Source of the DNA: an uncultured Collinsella sp.
GTDB lineage: Bacteria > Actinomycetota > Coriobacteriia > Coriobacteriales > Coriobacteriaceae
Length of the DNA stretch: 48,856 nt
Assembly (NCBI GenBank): GCA_902464485.1
Contig: CABQJJ010000009.1
Span: 1-48,856 of the forward strand
Direction: 5' to 3'
The notes under the pieces were generated by a model. The model searched no databases, was not told the origin of the DNA, and saw nothing but the letters and a program-made list of their open reading frames with translations. How positions within the stretch are numbered: the stretch's first letter is position 1; every line of letters begins with the position of its first letter. Both the position numbers and the translations under genes were made by a program. This document shows, piece after piece, positions 41,150-48,856 of the stretch.

Positions 41150-41392
41150 ATGTCTTGCGGACCGCAGATGCCGGCCATGCCGCTTTCGATGGTAAAGGCG
41201 GGCGAAACCGTGCGCGTGTCTCGTGTGAAGGGCAATGAGGATATGAAGCACCACCTTAAGGACCTCGGCTTTGTCGAGGGGAGCGAAATCCACGTGGTGA
41301 GCTCGAGTGGCGCCAATATCATCGTCACGGTGCTGGGCGCTCGCTTTGGCATCGATTCCAAGGTTGCCATGCACATCATGACCGTCGGTTAG
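41150..41392 (+). CDS. feoA: FeoA-family protein 1
   Basis: 80 residues with the SH3-like FeoA pattern: VKAGETVRVSRVKGNEDMKH, LKDLGFVEGSEIHVV and the closing FGIDSKVAMHIMTV. A Cys- and Met-containing N-terminus (MSCGPQMPAMPLSM) precedes the domain. FeoA works with FeoB in ferrous-iron uptake at the inner face of the membrane. First gene of feoA-feoA-feoB. Confidence 0.9.
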   Translation: MSCGPQMPAMPLSMVKAGETVRVSRVKGNEDMKHHLKDLGFVEGSEIHVVSSSGANIIVTVLGARFGIDSKVAMHIMTVG

Positions 41393-41431
41393 TCCGCAGC
41401 ATTCTGTAAAAACTGAAAGGGGGACAAGTAA

Positions 41432-41653
41432 ATGAAGACGTTGGGTGACGTTAAGGTGGGCGAGAGCTCCACGATCGTCAAGCTTCACGGTGAGGGCGCG
41501 CTGCGCCGCCACCTTATGGACCTGGGGCTCATCAAGGGCACTTCGTTCAAGGTCGTAAAGGTTGCGCCGCTCGGTGATCCGGTCGAGATCAACGTGCGCG
41601 GCTACGAGCTTTCTATCCGCAAGGAGGAGGCGGCCGTCGTCGAGGTCCAGTAA
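41432..41653 (+). CDS. feoA: FeoA-family protein 2
   Basis: 73 residues, 39 bp after the first FeoA, with GAAAGGGGG upstream. It has LGDVKVGESSTIVKLHGEGA, RRHLMDLGLIKGTSFKVVKV and YELSIRKEEAAVVEV, the full FeoA fold. The two FeoA proteins are only distantly alike, so they probably have separate roles or form a heteromer with FeoB. Confidence 0.92.
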   Translation: MKTLGDVKVGESSTIVKLHGEGALRRHLMDLGLIKGTSFKVVKVAPLGDPVEINVRGYELSIRKEEAAVVEVQ

Positions 41654-41681
41654 GGGCCTGAGGCGTACATTTCTGCAGATA

Positions 41682-41701
41682 AAGTTAGGTATTTCTAACT
41701 T
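41682..41701. promoter_or_regulatory. Palindrome between feoA2 and feoB, iron-box-like
   Basis: AAGTTAG and CTAACTT flank a 6-base centre, with CTGCA/TGCAG as outer arms at 41673-41677 and 41704-41708. The TTAGG..CTAA core resembles DtxR/IdeR-type boxes. It may let feoB be regulated apart from the feoA genes, or be a processing hairpin. Confidence 0.45.
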
Positions 41702-41776
41702 AATGCAGCATCTTTGAAGCACATTATCCAGCCCGTGTGGAGAAAGCAGCGCGGGCACACAAGGAAGAAGGATTGA

Positions 41777-44104
41777 ATGGCGGATTCTCAGATCCATGTC
41801 GCGCTGGCGGGTAACCCCAACTGCGGCAAGACCACGCTTTTCAACCTGATCACCGGCGCCAACGGCTATGTTGGCAACTGGCCCGGTGTCACGGTTGAGA
41901 AAAAGGAGGCCAAACTCCTGAGTGACAAGAGCGTCACGATTACGGACCTCCCCGGCATCTACTCGCTTTCCCCCTACAGCCCCGAGGAGCAGTGCTCGCG
42001 CGATTACCTCATGAGCGGCGAGCCCGATGTCGTCGTCCAGGTGGTCGATGCCACCAACCTCGAGCGCAACCTGTACCTGGCGCTTCAGGTCATCGAGACC
42101 GGCCTGCCCGTAGTCGTTGCCCTCAACATGGCCGACCTGGTCGAGAAGAACGGCGACAAGATCGACACGGACAAGCTTTCCAAGAAGCTCGGCTGCCCGG
42201 TCATGATGATCTCGGCCCTTAAGAACAAGGGCATCAAGGAGCTGTTCGAGCAGGTCAAGAAGTCCGCTGCTTCCAAGGGCCAGGTGCCGGAGCACAAGTT
42301 CGACTCTTCCATCGAGGACGTTCTGACCCACATCGAGAACAACCTGCCGGCGAGCGTTTCCGCCAACAAGCGCCGCTACTACGCCGTCAAGCTGTTCGAG
42401 CGCGATGCGGACGCCTGCAAGCTCATCAACCTCACCAAGGAGAAGGCCGCTCGCGTGGAGCAGCTGGTCGCCCAGTGCGAGCAGGACTGCGACGACGATG
42501 CCGAGTCCATCATCACCGGTGAACGTTATGGCGTGATTGCCCACATCATCGACGAGTGCCTCACCAAGGCTCCGGCCAAGATGAGCACTTCCGAGAAGAT
42601 TGACCGTGTGGTTACCAACCGTATCCTGGGCCTGCCGATCTTTGTGGTCATCATGTTTTGTGTGTACTACATCGCCGTTTCCACCCTGGGCGGCACGGTG
42701 ACCGACTTCACCAACGACCAGCTCTTCGGTACCGACGGTTGGTACGTGCTCGGTCAGGGCCGCGACGCCTATGACGCGGCCGTCGAGGCCGCGGGCGACA
42801 ACGCCGACTCGGTCGACCCGGCACAGTACGGCCCCTATGTCCCGGGTATCACCACCGTGGTGCACGACGCCCTTGTGGCGGGCGGTACCGAGGACGGTGG
42901 CCTGGTCGATTCGCTGGTCTGTGACGGCATCGTCGGCGGTCTGGGCGCCATCTTCGGCTTTGTGCCGCAGATGTTCCTGTTGTTCGTCATGCTGTCCTTC
43001 CTGGAGGACTGCGGCTATATGGCCCGCGTTGCCTTCATCATGGACCGCGTGTTCCGCCGCTTTGGCCTGTCCGGTAAGTCCTTTATCCCCATGCTCGTGT
43101 CCTCGGGCTGCGGCGTCCCCGGCGTCATGGCCACCAAGACCATCGAGAACGAGAAGGACCGCCGTATGACGGTCATGACCACCACGTTTATTCCCTGTGG
43201 CGCCAAGCTGCCGATCATCGCCCTGCTCATGGGTTCCATCATCGGCGATTCTTCCACCACCGCCGCGTGGATCAGCCCGCTCTTCTACTTCCTGGGCGTC
43301 TTTGCCGTCATCGCCTCGGGCCTCATGCTCAAGAAGACCAAGCTCTTCGCCGGTCGCCCGACGCCGTTTGTTATGGAGCTTCCTGCCTACCACTTCCCGG
43401 CGATCCGCTCTTGGGCGCTGCACGTGTGGGAGCGCTGCTGGGCCTTTATCAAGAAGGCCGGCACGGTCATCTTCGCCTCCACCGTCGTCGTTTGGTTCCT
43501 CTCCAACTTTGGTAGCTATAACGGTTCCTTTGGCTTCCTGCCTGCGATGGACGGCATCCCCGAGGAGTTTATGGACTACTCCGTGCTCGCTATGTTGGGC
43601 AACCTGGTTGCCTGGATCTTCGCCCCGCTCGGCTTTAGCACCTGGCAGGCAACCGCGCTGACTGTCTCTGGCCTTGTCGCTAAGGAGAACGTCGTCGCCA
43701 CCGCCGGTTCGCTGCTGTCCGTTGCCGACGCCGCCGAGACCGACCCGAGCCTGTGGACCGCATTTGCCGGTATGTTCCCGACCATGGGCGCTTGCGTTGC
43801 CTTTGGCGCTTTCAACCTGCTGTGCGCCCCGTGCTTTGCCGCCATGGGCACTATCCGCAATCAGATGGACTCCGGCAAGTGGACCGCGATTGCCATCGGC
43901 TACGAGTGCGCCTTCGCTTGGGTCATCGGCCTGTTCATCAACCAGTTCTACAACCTGCTTGTCCTTGGCCAGTTTGGTATTTGGACGGTTGTAGCCATCG
44001 TTCTGCTGGTTGCGATGCTCTTCCAGATCTTCCGTCCCATGCCCAAGCACGCTTGGACCGACGAGGATGAGACCAACACCGCTTCCGCCGCAGTTTCCGC
44101 TTAA
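41777..44104 (+). CDS. feoB: Ferrous-iron transporter FeoB
   Basis: 775 residues. The N-terminal G domain has G1 GNPNCGKT (12-19), G2 in WPGVTVEKKE, G3 DLPGIYSL and G4 NMADL (normally NxxD). The membrane part (from about 280) contains the two Gate motifs, with SSGCGVPGVMATKT and FIPCGAKLPI. A hydrophilic insert of about 50 residues lies after the first membrane helix (LFGTDGWYVLGQGRDAYDA). It moves Fe2+ into the cell. It is followed by a terminator and then the small Cys-rich protein. Confidence 0.96.
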   Translation: MADSQIHVALAGNPNCGKTTLFNLITGANGYVGNWPGVTVEKKEAKLLSDKSVTITDLPGIYSLSPYSPEEQCSRDYLMSGEPDVVVQVVDATNLERNLYLALQVIETGLPVVVALNMADLVEKNGDKIDTDKLSKKLGCPVMMISALKNKGIKELFEQVKKSAASKGQVPEHKFDSSIEDVLTHIENNLPASVSANKRRYYAVKLFERDADACKLINLTKEKAARVEQLVAQCEQDCDDDAESIITGERYGVIAHIIDECLTKAPAKMSTSEKIDRVVTNRILGLPIFVVIMFCVYYIAVSTLGGTVTDFTNDQLFGTDGWYVLGQGRDAYDAAVEAAGDNADSVDPAQYGPYVPGITTVVHDALVAGGTEDGGLVDSLVCDGIVGGLGAIFGFVPQMFLLFVMLSFLEDCGYMARVAFIMDRVFRRFGLSGKSFIPMLVSSGCGVPGVMATKTIENEKDRRMTVMTTTFIPCGAKLPIIALLMGSIIGDSSTTAAWISPLFYFLGVFAVIASGLMLKKTKLFAGRPTPFVMELPAYHFPAIRSWALHVWERCWAFIKKAGTVIFASTVVVWFLSNFGSYNGSFGFLPAMDGIPEEFMDYSVLAMLGNLVAWIFAPLGFSTWQATALTVSGLVAKENVVATAGSLLSVADAAETDPSLWTAFAGMFPTMGACVAFGAFNLLCAPCFAAMGTIRNQMDSGKWTAIAIGYECAFAWVIGLFINQFYNLLVLGQFGIWTVVAIVLLVAMLFQIFRPMPKHAWTDEDETNTASAAVSA

Positions 44105-44133
44105 GTCCGAATAAGGATTAGCCCCTTTCCACG

Positions 44134-44166
44134 AGCCCGGGTGTCCCAGCGACACTCGGGCTTTTG
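44134..44166 (+). terminator. Rho-independent terminator after feoB
   Basis: The stem AGCCCGGGTGTC (44134-44145) pairs with GACACTCGGGCT (44151-44162, one G-U), then a T run. Confidence 0.9.
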
Positions 44167-44197
44167 CTGCATGGGGGCGGGTTGCTTTGCGCCAATT

Positions 44198-44264
44198 AGT
44201 TGCGGTGGAATAGTTCCTGCTCGATGGCGTCGGCGGCATGTTTAGGGATTATTTCACCGCAACT
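44198..44264. repeat. Inverted repeat before the small Feo protein
   Basis: AGTTGCGGTGGAA (44198-44210) and TTTCACCGCAACT (44252-44264) pair with one mismatch. It lies about 120 bp before the Cys-rich gene; role unknown. Confidence 0.5.
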
Positions 44265-44382
44265 TCTTTGGTGGGGGAGATGTGGCGTTTCCGCAGATAA
44301 AACCGACCAAAATAAACCTGTCCCTTTTTGACAGGTGGAGAATGGGGTAAAGTAAGTGGTGGTTAACTAGAGGAGGCTTGCT

Positions 44383-44583
44383 ATGGCACCTATCGATATT
44401 GTTGTACTGGCGGTTATTGGCATTGCGTTTGTCGCCGTGTGCGTGCGCATTTATCGCAAGGGCACCTGCGCCGACTGCGCTCAAGGTGGCGTTTGCACAG
44501 GACATTGCTCCAACAAAAAGACCTGCGCGGCGCTTAAAGGCGTGGACAAAATCGCCGAAGACTTGGGTCGCGGTATTCATTAG
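44383..44583 (+). CDS. FeoB-associated Cys-rich membrane protein
   Basis: 66 residues from ATG 44383 with AGGAGG upstream. One N-terminal membrane helix (IDIVVLAVIGIAFVAVCVRI) is followed by a Cys cluster (TCADCAQGGVCTGHCSNKKTC), the pattern of the small FeoB-associated proteins found after feoB in many Gram-positive bacteria. It may hand over or hold iron near FeoB. Its own palindrome and ribosome site suggest some independent expression. Confidence 0.82.
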   Translation: MAPIDIVVLAVIGIAFVAVCVRIYRKGTCADCAQGGVCTGHCSNKKTCAALKGVDKIAEDLGRGIH

Positions 44584-44685
44584 CCGACCGGCGTTTGGGC
44601 ATGCATGATTGCGGATGCGGCAGTTGCTGATACGATAGGTACGTTAGCAACTGCCGCCGAGCGGCTCAAACGAAAGGAACCCTGT

Positions 44686-46635
44686 ATGGAGTCCTCCGCC
44701 TATCCGATGCTCTTTAGCCCGATCAAGGTTGGTACGACCGAGGTCAAGAACCGCGTCTTTATGCCGCCGGTATCTACCAACCTGGCCGATCATGGCTATG
44801 TGACCGACGACTTGGTCGATCATTACCGTGCCCGCGCCAAGGGCGGCGTGGGCCTGATCATCACCGAGGTCGTGACGGTCGAGCCCACCTATACCTATCT
44901 GCCGGGTGACATGTGCTGTTACGACGACACGTTTATCCCCGGCTGGGAAAAGCTCGCCGCCGCCGTCCACGAGTACGGCTGCAAGATCATGCCGCAGCTC
45001 TTCCACCCCGCCTACATGGCCTTTAACATTCCGGGCACCCCGCGCCTCATCGCTCCGTCCTTTGTGGGCCCGTCCTATGCCCGCGAGGCGCCGCGCCCCA
45101 TCACGGTCGATGAGATCCACGAGCTCACGCATCAGTTTGGTGACGCTGCCGTGCGCATGCAGAAGGCTGGCGTCGATGGCGTCGAGGTCCATGCGGCGCA
45201 CGCCCACGGTATGCTCGGCGGCTTTTTGACTCCGCTCTACAACAAGCGTACCGACGAGTACGGCGGCTCGCTCGACGCCCGCATGCGCTTCTTGCTCGAG
45301 GTCATCGCCGAGATTCGCGAGCGCTGCGGCAAGGACTTTATCATCGACGTCCGTATCTCGGGCGACGAGTACACCGATGGCGGTCTGACCCTCAACGACA
45401 TGATCTACGTCTCGCGTCGCCTGGAGAAGGCTGGCGTCGACATGATTCACGTGTCGGGCGGCACTACCATCAAGCGCGGCTCCGCCATTCCCGCCGCCGG
45501 CACCCAGCAGGCCTCGCACGCCGCCTGCTCGCGCGAGATCAAAAAGCACGTCAACATTCCCGTCGCCACCGTCGGCCGCATCAACGAGGCCTGGATTGCC
45601 GAGGAGCTGATCGAGGACGGCGCTGCCGACATCTGCATGATGGGCCGCGCCAACCTGTGCGATGCCGAGTTCTGCAACAAGGCGGCTGCCGGCAACGCCG
45701 ACGACATCCGCCCCTGCATCGGCTGCCTGCGCTGCCTGAACGGCATCATGTTTGGCAAGCGCATCTCCTGCACCGTCAATCCGGACGTGGAGCGCGACGA
45801 GGCCGGCTACGAGCCTGCCGCCGAGGCAAAGAACGTGCTCGTTGTGGGTGCCGGTCCCGCGGGCATGGAGGTGGCCTACATTGCCGCCAAGCGCGGCCAC
45901 AACGTGGTGCTCGTGGATAAGCAGGACGAGCCGGGCGGCGAGATGCGCATCGCGGCCGTTCCGCCGGCAAAGCAGGAACTCACCCGCGTGATCAAGTATC
46001 AGTACCGTCGCCTGGCCGAGGCCGGCGTGAAGTGCGTATTTGGCACCGAGCTTACTGCCGAGGACATTCAGCGTGACTACGCGGGCTACGAGGTTGTCCT
46101 GGCTTATGGCGCCGAGCCCATCGCTCCGGCCTTCATGCAGGGCTTTAAGCAGGTTATGACGGCCGATGACCTGCTGGGTGGCAAGGCTTTCCCGGGTAAG
46201 AAGATCGTCATTGTGGGCGGCGGCACCGTCGGCTGCGAGACGGCCGATTACCTGGCCCCGTTGGTCAACGACCTGTCGCCGGCCAACCGCGATGTCACCG
46301 TCATCGAGATGACCAAGACGCTCGCCGCCAACGAGGGCGGCGCCGGTCGTGCGGTGCTTATCACGCGCATGCTCTCCAAGGGCGTCCACGTGCTGACCGA
46401 GGCCAAGGTGACCGAGATTACCGAGGACACCATCAGCTACGAGAAGGACGGCGAGGTCCACACCATCGCCGATGCCGATACGCTGGTGCTTGCCATGGGC
46501 TATCGTCCCAACACCAAGCTGGCCGACGACCTGACGGCAGCCGGCGTTACCACCCATGTGCTGGGCGATGCCAACAAGTGCGGCAACATCCGTGACGCCA
46601 TCGGCGATGGCTACAAGGTTGCCTGCGAGCTCTAG
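44686..46635 (+). CDS. OYE-family FMN/4Fe-4S/FAD oxidoreductase
   Basis: 649 residues from ATG 44686 with GAAAGGA upstream. The TIM-barrel part (1-360) has VKNRVFMPPVSTNLAD, VEVHAAHAHGMLGGFLTPLYN and RTDEYGGSLDARMRF. A 4Fe-4S motif follows, CX2CX2CX11C (CIGCLRC...SC). Then two nucleotide-binding folds: GAGPAGMEVAYIAAKRGH (FAD) and IVGGGTVGCETADYL (NAD(P)H). It is like 2,4-dienoyl-CoA reductase, 2-enoate reductase and the BaiCD/BaiH bile-acid enzymes, which reduce C=C bonds. The substrate cannot be told. Next to it is a GntR regulator. Confidence 0.93.
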   Translation: MESSAYPMLFSPIKVGTTEVKNRVFMPPVSTNLADHGYVTDDLVDHYRARAKGGVGLIITEVVTVEPTYTYLPGDMCCYDDTFIPGWEKLAAAVHEYGCKIMPQLFHPAYMAFNIPGTPRLIAPSFVGPSYAREAPRPITVDEIHELTHQFGDAAVRMQKAGVDGVEVHAAHAHGMLGGFLTPLYNKRTDEYGGSLDARMRFLLEVIAEIRERCGKDFIIDVRISGDEYTDGGLTLNDMIYVSRRLEKAGVDMIHVSGGTTIKRGSAIPAAGTQQASHAACSREIKKHVNIPVATVGRINEAWIAEELIEDGAADICMMGRANLCDAEFCNKAAAGNADDIRPCIGCLRCLNGIMFGKRISCTVNPDVERDEAGYEPAAEAKNVLVVGAGPAGMEVAYIAAKRGHNVVLVDKQDEPGGEMRIAAVPPAKQELTRVIKYQYRRLAEAGVKCVFGTELTAEDIQRDYAGYEVVLAYGAEPIAPAFMQGFKQVMTADDLLGGKAFPGKKIVIVGGGTVGCETADYLAPLVNDLSPANRDVTVIEMTKTLAANEGGAGRAVLITRMLSKGVHVLTEAKVTEITEDTISYEKDGEVHTIADADTLVLAMGYRPNTKLADDLTAAGVTTHVLGDANKCGNIRDAIGDGYKVACEL

Positions 46636-46695
46636 TCGGCCTCCTGGTGCGGGGGGGGGCTTGTCCCCGTGGTACCAGTCGATAGATAACAAAAA

Positions 46696-46731
46696 AGCGG
46701 CCGTCGTCCCGTGCATGGGGCGGCGGCCGCT
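46696..46731 (+). terminator. Terminator after the OYE gene
   Basis: AGCGGCCGTCGTCCC (46696-46710) pairs with GGGGCGGCGGCCGCT (46717-46731) with two G-U pairs, then TTGCTCTTG. A-rich bases before it make it possibly bidirectional. Confidence 0.75.
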
Positions 46732-46848
46732 TGCTCTTGTGATCCTGGCGACGCGAGCGCGCCCTATTTCACCTCAACTGAGGGAATGGGGGATGCGATA
46801 GTATTACGGGTGATATTCGACAAACCGTGGGCTTCATCCGAGGGCTTT

Positions 46849-47541
46849 ATGGAACAACATCAGCTTTATCAGAGCCTGCAAGATCAGGCATACAACGCAT
46901 TGCGCTCCAAGATTATCTATGCCGAGCTCAAGCCCGGCACGCGCCTTTCGGCGATTGGTCTGGAAAAGGAGACGGGAATCGGGCGCACGCCCATTCGTGA
47001 GTCCTTTGTGCGTCTGCGTGAGCAGGAGCTGGTGGAAACGCGTCCCAAGAGCGGCACCTACGTCTCTAAGATCAGCATGGAACACGCCGAGAACGCCTGT
47101 TTCTTGCGCGAGAAGCTCGAGAGAAGTGTGCTTATTAAATGCTGCTCGGCCGCCACGTTCGAGCAAAAGCATCGACTTGAGCAGATTCTTGCCGAGTCCG
47201 AGTCGCTCGACCATAGCGAAACGCGTCGTTTCTTTGACTTGGACAACCTGTTCCATGAGACATGTTTTGAGATTGCCGGTCGTCACATGCTGTGGAATTG
47301 GATGAAGAGCGTCAATACGCACTTTGAGCGATACAACTGGTTGCGTATGGTGTCGCAGGATCTGGATTGGGAGCCGATTCGTCGGCAGCATCGCCGGATT
47401 CTCGAGGCCATTAAGAGGGGCGATACCGACACGGCGAGCTATCTGGCAGAGACGCACTTGCATCTGATGCCCGAGGAGCAGGGCCCGGTTATCGCCTTGC
47501 ATCCCGACTATTTTGAGCTGTCGAAAGACTCGTCTATTTAG
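46849..47541 (+). CDS. GntR-family regulator (FCD type)
   Basis: 230 residues from ATG 46849, after GAGGG. The N-terminal winged helix is typical (QAYNALRSKIIYAELKPGTR, GIGRTPIRESFVRLREQELV, ETRPKSGTYVS). The C-terminal FCD ligand domain has metal-type His positions (DNLFHETCFEIAG, RRQHRRILEAIKRGD and AETHLHLMPEE). FCD members answer to small acids or sugars. It may control the reductase upstream or genes elsewhere; no operator could be assigned. Confidence 0.9.
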   Translation: MEQHQLYQSLQDQAYNALRSKIIYAELKPGTRLSAIGLEKETGIGRTPIRESFVRLREQELVETRPKSGTYVSKISMEHAENACFLREKLERSVLIKCCSAATFEQKHRLEQILAESESLDHSETRRFFDLDNLFHETCFEIAGRHMLWNWMKSVNTHFERYNWLRMVSQDLDWEPIRRQHRRILEAIKRGDTDTASYLAETHLHLMPEEQGPVIALHPDYFELSKDSSI

Positions 47542-47664
47542 CCCATCACCGCATCTGCTCGAGACGCGAAAACGAAGCTGCTCGCCTACAGCGTTTTGCA
47601 ACCGAGATTTTTAAAAATGCCTAAAATGGCTCAGACTGCTGGCAATTGGGAAACGGGGTGCGCT

Positions 47665-48687
47665 ATGGCGCAGATGAGAATCAAGGACATTGCCGCCGAG
47701 GCGGGCGTGAGCCCGGCCACGGTCTCGCGCTATCTCAACAACCGTCCCGGGCAAATGACCGAGGAGACCCGTGCCCGCATTGCCGAGGTCATCGAGCGCA
47801 CCGGCTATCGCCCACGTGCCGCCGCGCGCAATCTGCGCAGCTCACGCACCAACCTCATCGGCGTGATCCTGGCCGACATCGCCAACTCGTTCTCCAGCGC
47901 CATGCTCGAAGGACTTTCCGCCGGCGCCGCCGCGCGCGGCTGCTCGCTCATGACGGCCATTAGCGGCAACGACCCCGCAAAGGAAGCGGAGTCGCTCACC
48001 AGACTTATCGATGCCGGCGTGGACGGCCTGGTCGTCAACACCTGCGGAGGCAATGACGAGGCGATCGTCGCGGCAGCAGGACGCCTGCCCGTTGTGCTGC
48101 TCGACCGCGATGTTGCCGACGGCGGCATCGACTTGGTGATGTCCAACAACAGCGAGCTGGTTACCGGGTTGGTCGACGAGCTCGCTGTTGCGGGCAGCGA
48201 GCGCCTGTGCCTGCTTACCGAGGCAAGCGACGACAGCCCTGTGTGTCGCGAGCGCGCCGAGGCGTTTGCCGACGAGCTTTCGCGCCGCGGTTTGGCCGGC
48301 GAGGTCGTCACCCTGGCCGACGGTGGCGTCGAGGGTGTCAGTCGCCTGGACGAGGCTATCCGCGAGTACGCAGGAAAAAAGCTCGGCCTCATTGCCGTCA
48401 ACGGCCTGGTCTTTCTGCGTCTGACCGAGGCACTGGCGCAGCTGGGCCCCTCGCTGCCGGCGGGCCTTAAGATCGCGACGTTTGACGATTGCCCCTGGAA
48501 CCACGTCCTCTTTGGCGGCGTGACCACGGCCGCGCAGGACACCCTCACCATCGCCGAGCGCGTAGTCGAGCGTCTGTCCGAGCGCATCGATGTGGTCACC
48601 ACCACGGTGGGTGAGGCCGCAAGGTTGGCTCCCAAGCGCATCGAGATCCCCGGCCACATCGAACACCGCGCCTCGACCTCGCGCTAA
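47665..48687 (+). CDS. LacI-family regulator
   Basis: 340 residues from ATG 47665. The N-terminal LacI HTH is MRIKDIAAEAGVSPATVSRY, followed by the hinge helix region (YRPRAAARNLRSSRTNLIGV). The periplasmic-binding-like domain has ADIANSFSSAMLEGLSAGAA, VDGLVVNTCGG and VVLLDRD. It is most like the KdgR/GntR-type sugar regulators. The ribosome site is weak (CGGGGTG). Its target is not clear from context. Confidence 0.92.
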   Translation: MAQMRIKDIAAEAGVSPATVSRYLNNRPGQMTEETRARIAEVIERTGYRPRAAARNLRSSRTNLIGVILADIANSFSSAMLEGLSAGAAARGCSLMTAISGNDPAKEAESLTRLIDAGVDGLVVNTCGGNDEAIVAAAGRLPVVLLDRDVADGGIDLVMSNNSELVTGLVDELAVAGSERLCLLTEASDDSPVCRERAEAFADELSRRGLAGEVVTLADGGVEGVSRLDEAIREYAGKKLGLIAVNGLVFLRLTEALAQLGPSLPAGLKIATFDDCPWNHVLFGGVTTAAQDTLTIAERVVERLSERIDVVTTTVGEAARLAPKRIEIPGHIEHRASTSR

Positions 48688-48821
48688 CCATTCGTTCGTG
48701 ACCGCCTGTTCGCGCACGTTTTTTGAGCGCTTGATACGCTTTAACCCTGCGGAAACATTTTTCTGCGATAGTATCTGCGATATAGACCAGTCGAAACCCG
48801 CCCGAAAGAAAGGGGAGCGAC

Positions 48822-48856
48822 ATGAACCAGCAGAACATCGATTACGTACTCCGCTC
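48822..48856 (+). CDS. Start of a gene, possibly glutamine synthetase (partial)
   Basis: The ATG at 48822 follows AAAGGGGAGCGAC, and the window ends after 11 codons (MNQQNIDYVLR). The start resembles that of actinobacterial type-I glutamine synthetases, which go on with an ERDVxFxRxWFTD region. With so few residues the assignment is tentative. Confidence 0.4.
   Translation, partial: MNQQNIDYVLR

Noticed and set aside
41144..44239. 1031-codon open frame on the minus strand
   Set aside because: It is antisense to feoA-feoA-feoB, with low-complexity Gly/Asp/His composition and no family pattern.
46651..46659. Run of nine G after the OYE gene as a phase-variable tract
   Set aside because: It lies outside any gene and between a stop codon and a terminator, so a length change would have no evident effect.

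Overview
The window looks like a chromosomal segment of a gut Coriobacteriia, most likely Collinsella or a close relative. This is inferred from the GC-rich coding sequence, the GTG/TTG starts with strong Shine-Dalgarno sites, and the mix of a larA/larB/larC/larD set, FeoA-FeoA-FeoB with a Cys-rich partner, paired YhgE/Pip proteins and a two-domain OYE-type reductase. No 16S or other species marker is present, so the genus is an inference.

Region 1 (1-2.86 kb): a large TPR-bearing protein of unknown function, then a tRNA-Ser(GCU) gene with its own promoter. Region 2 (2.83-10.82 kb): an 8-kb integrative element inserted in the 3' end of that tRNA gene. It is bounded by a perfect 31-bp direct repeat (2829-2859 and 10791-10821), with TGGCAA repeats at about 10-bp spacing next to both ends and a tyrosine integrase beside the right end. 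From left to right it holds a truncated transposase gene, a decayed IS3-family element, a leftward three-gene operon in which every gene is broken, a divergent S24-type repressor, a small unknown protein, a repressor-tail remnant, a TM2-domain protein, a KilA-N protein, two 40-bp-spaced palindromes and an unknown 336-aa protein. I see no replication, relaxase, capsid or terminase gene.

Region 3 (10.9-18.6 kb): D-Ala-D-Ala carboxypeptidase (leftward), then pstB with a PhoB/PhoR-type two-component pair but no pstSCA, a GNAT acetyltransferase and htpG. Region 4 (18.6-28.1 kb): a stretch of intergenic repeats, two tandem YhgE/Pip membrane proteins, an EamA transporter, and an M20 peptidase/MFS transporter pair. 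Region 5 (28.1-38.4 kb): hisS, ppc and a lactate-racemase locus: larA and a LarD-like channel on one strand, facing larB-larC-tetR on the other. LarA has the active-site residues at the same numbers as the Lactiplantibacillus enzyme, but LarC ends at the LarC1/LarC2 domain border and larE is not in the window. Region 6 (38.4-48.9 kb): serB and aspS, an HPr with Asp at the Ser46 position, the feo iron-uptake operon, an OYE/FAD/4Fe-4S reductase, GntR and LacI regulators, and the first codons of a gene that may encode glutamine synthetase.

The intergenic DNA is unusually structured. Two elements (32626-32751 and 35151-35275) share one architecture: a long outer palindrome whose sequence differs between copies, a conserved 12-nt spacer on each side, an inner 14-15-bp stem and a 5-bp tip hairpin. 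With the tRNA-Ser island, these are the parts of the window that most deserve follow-up.
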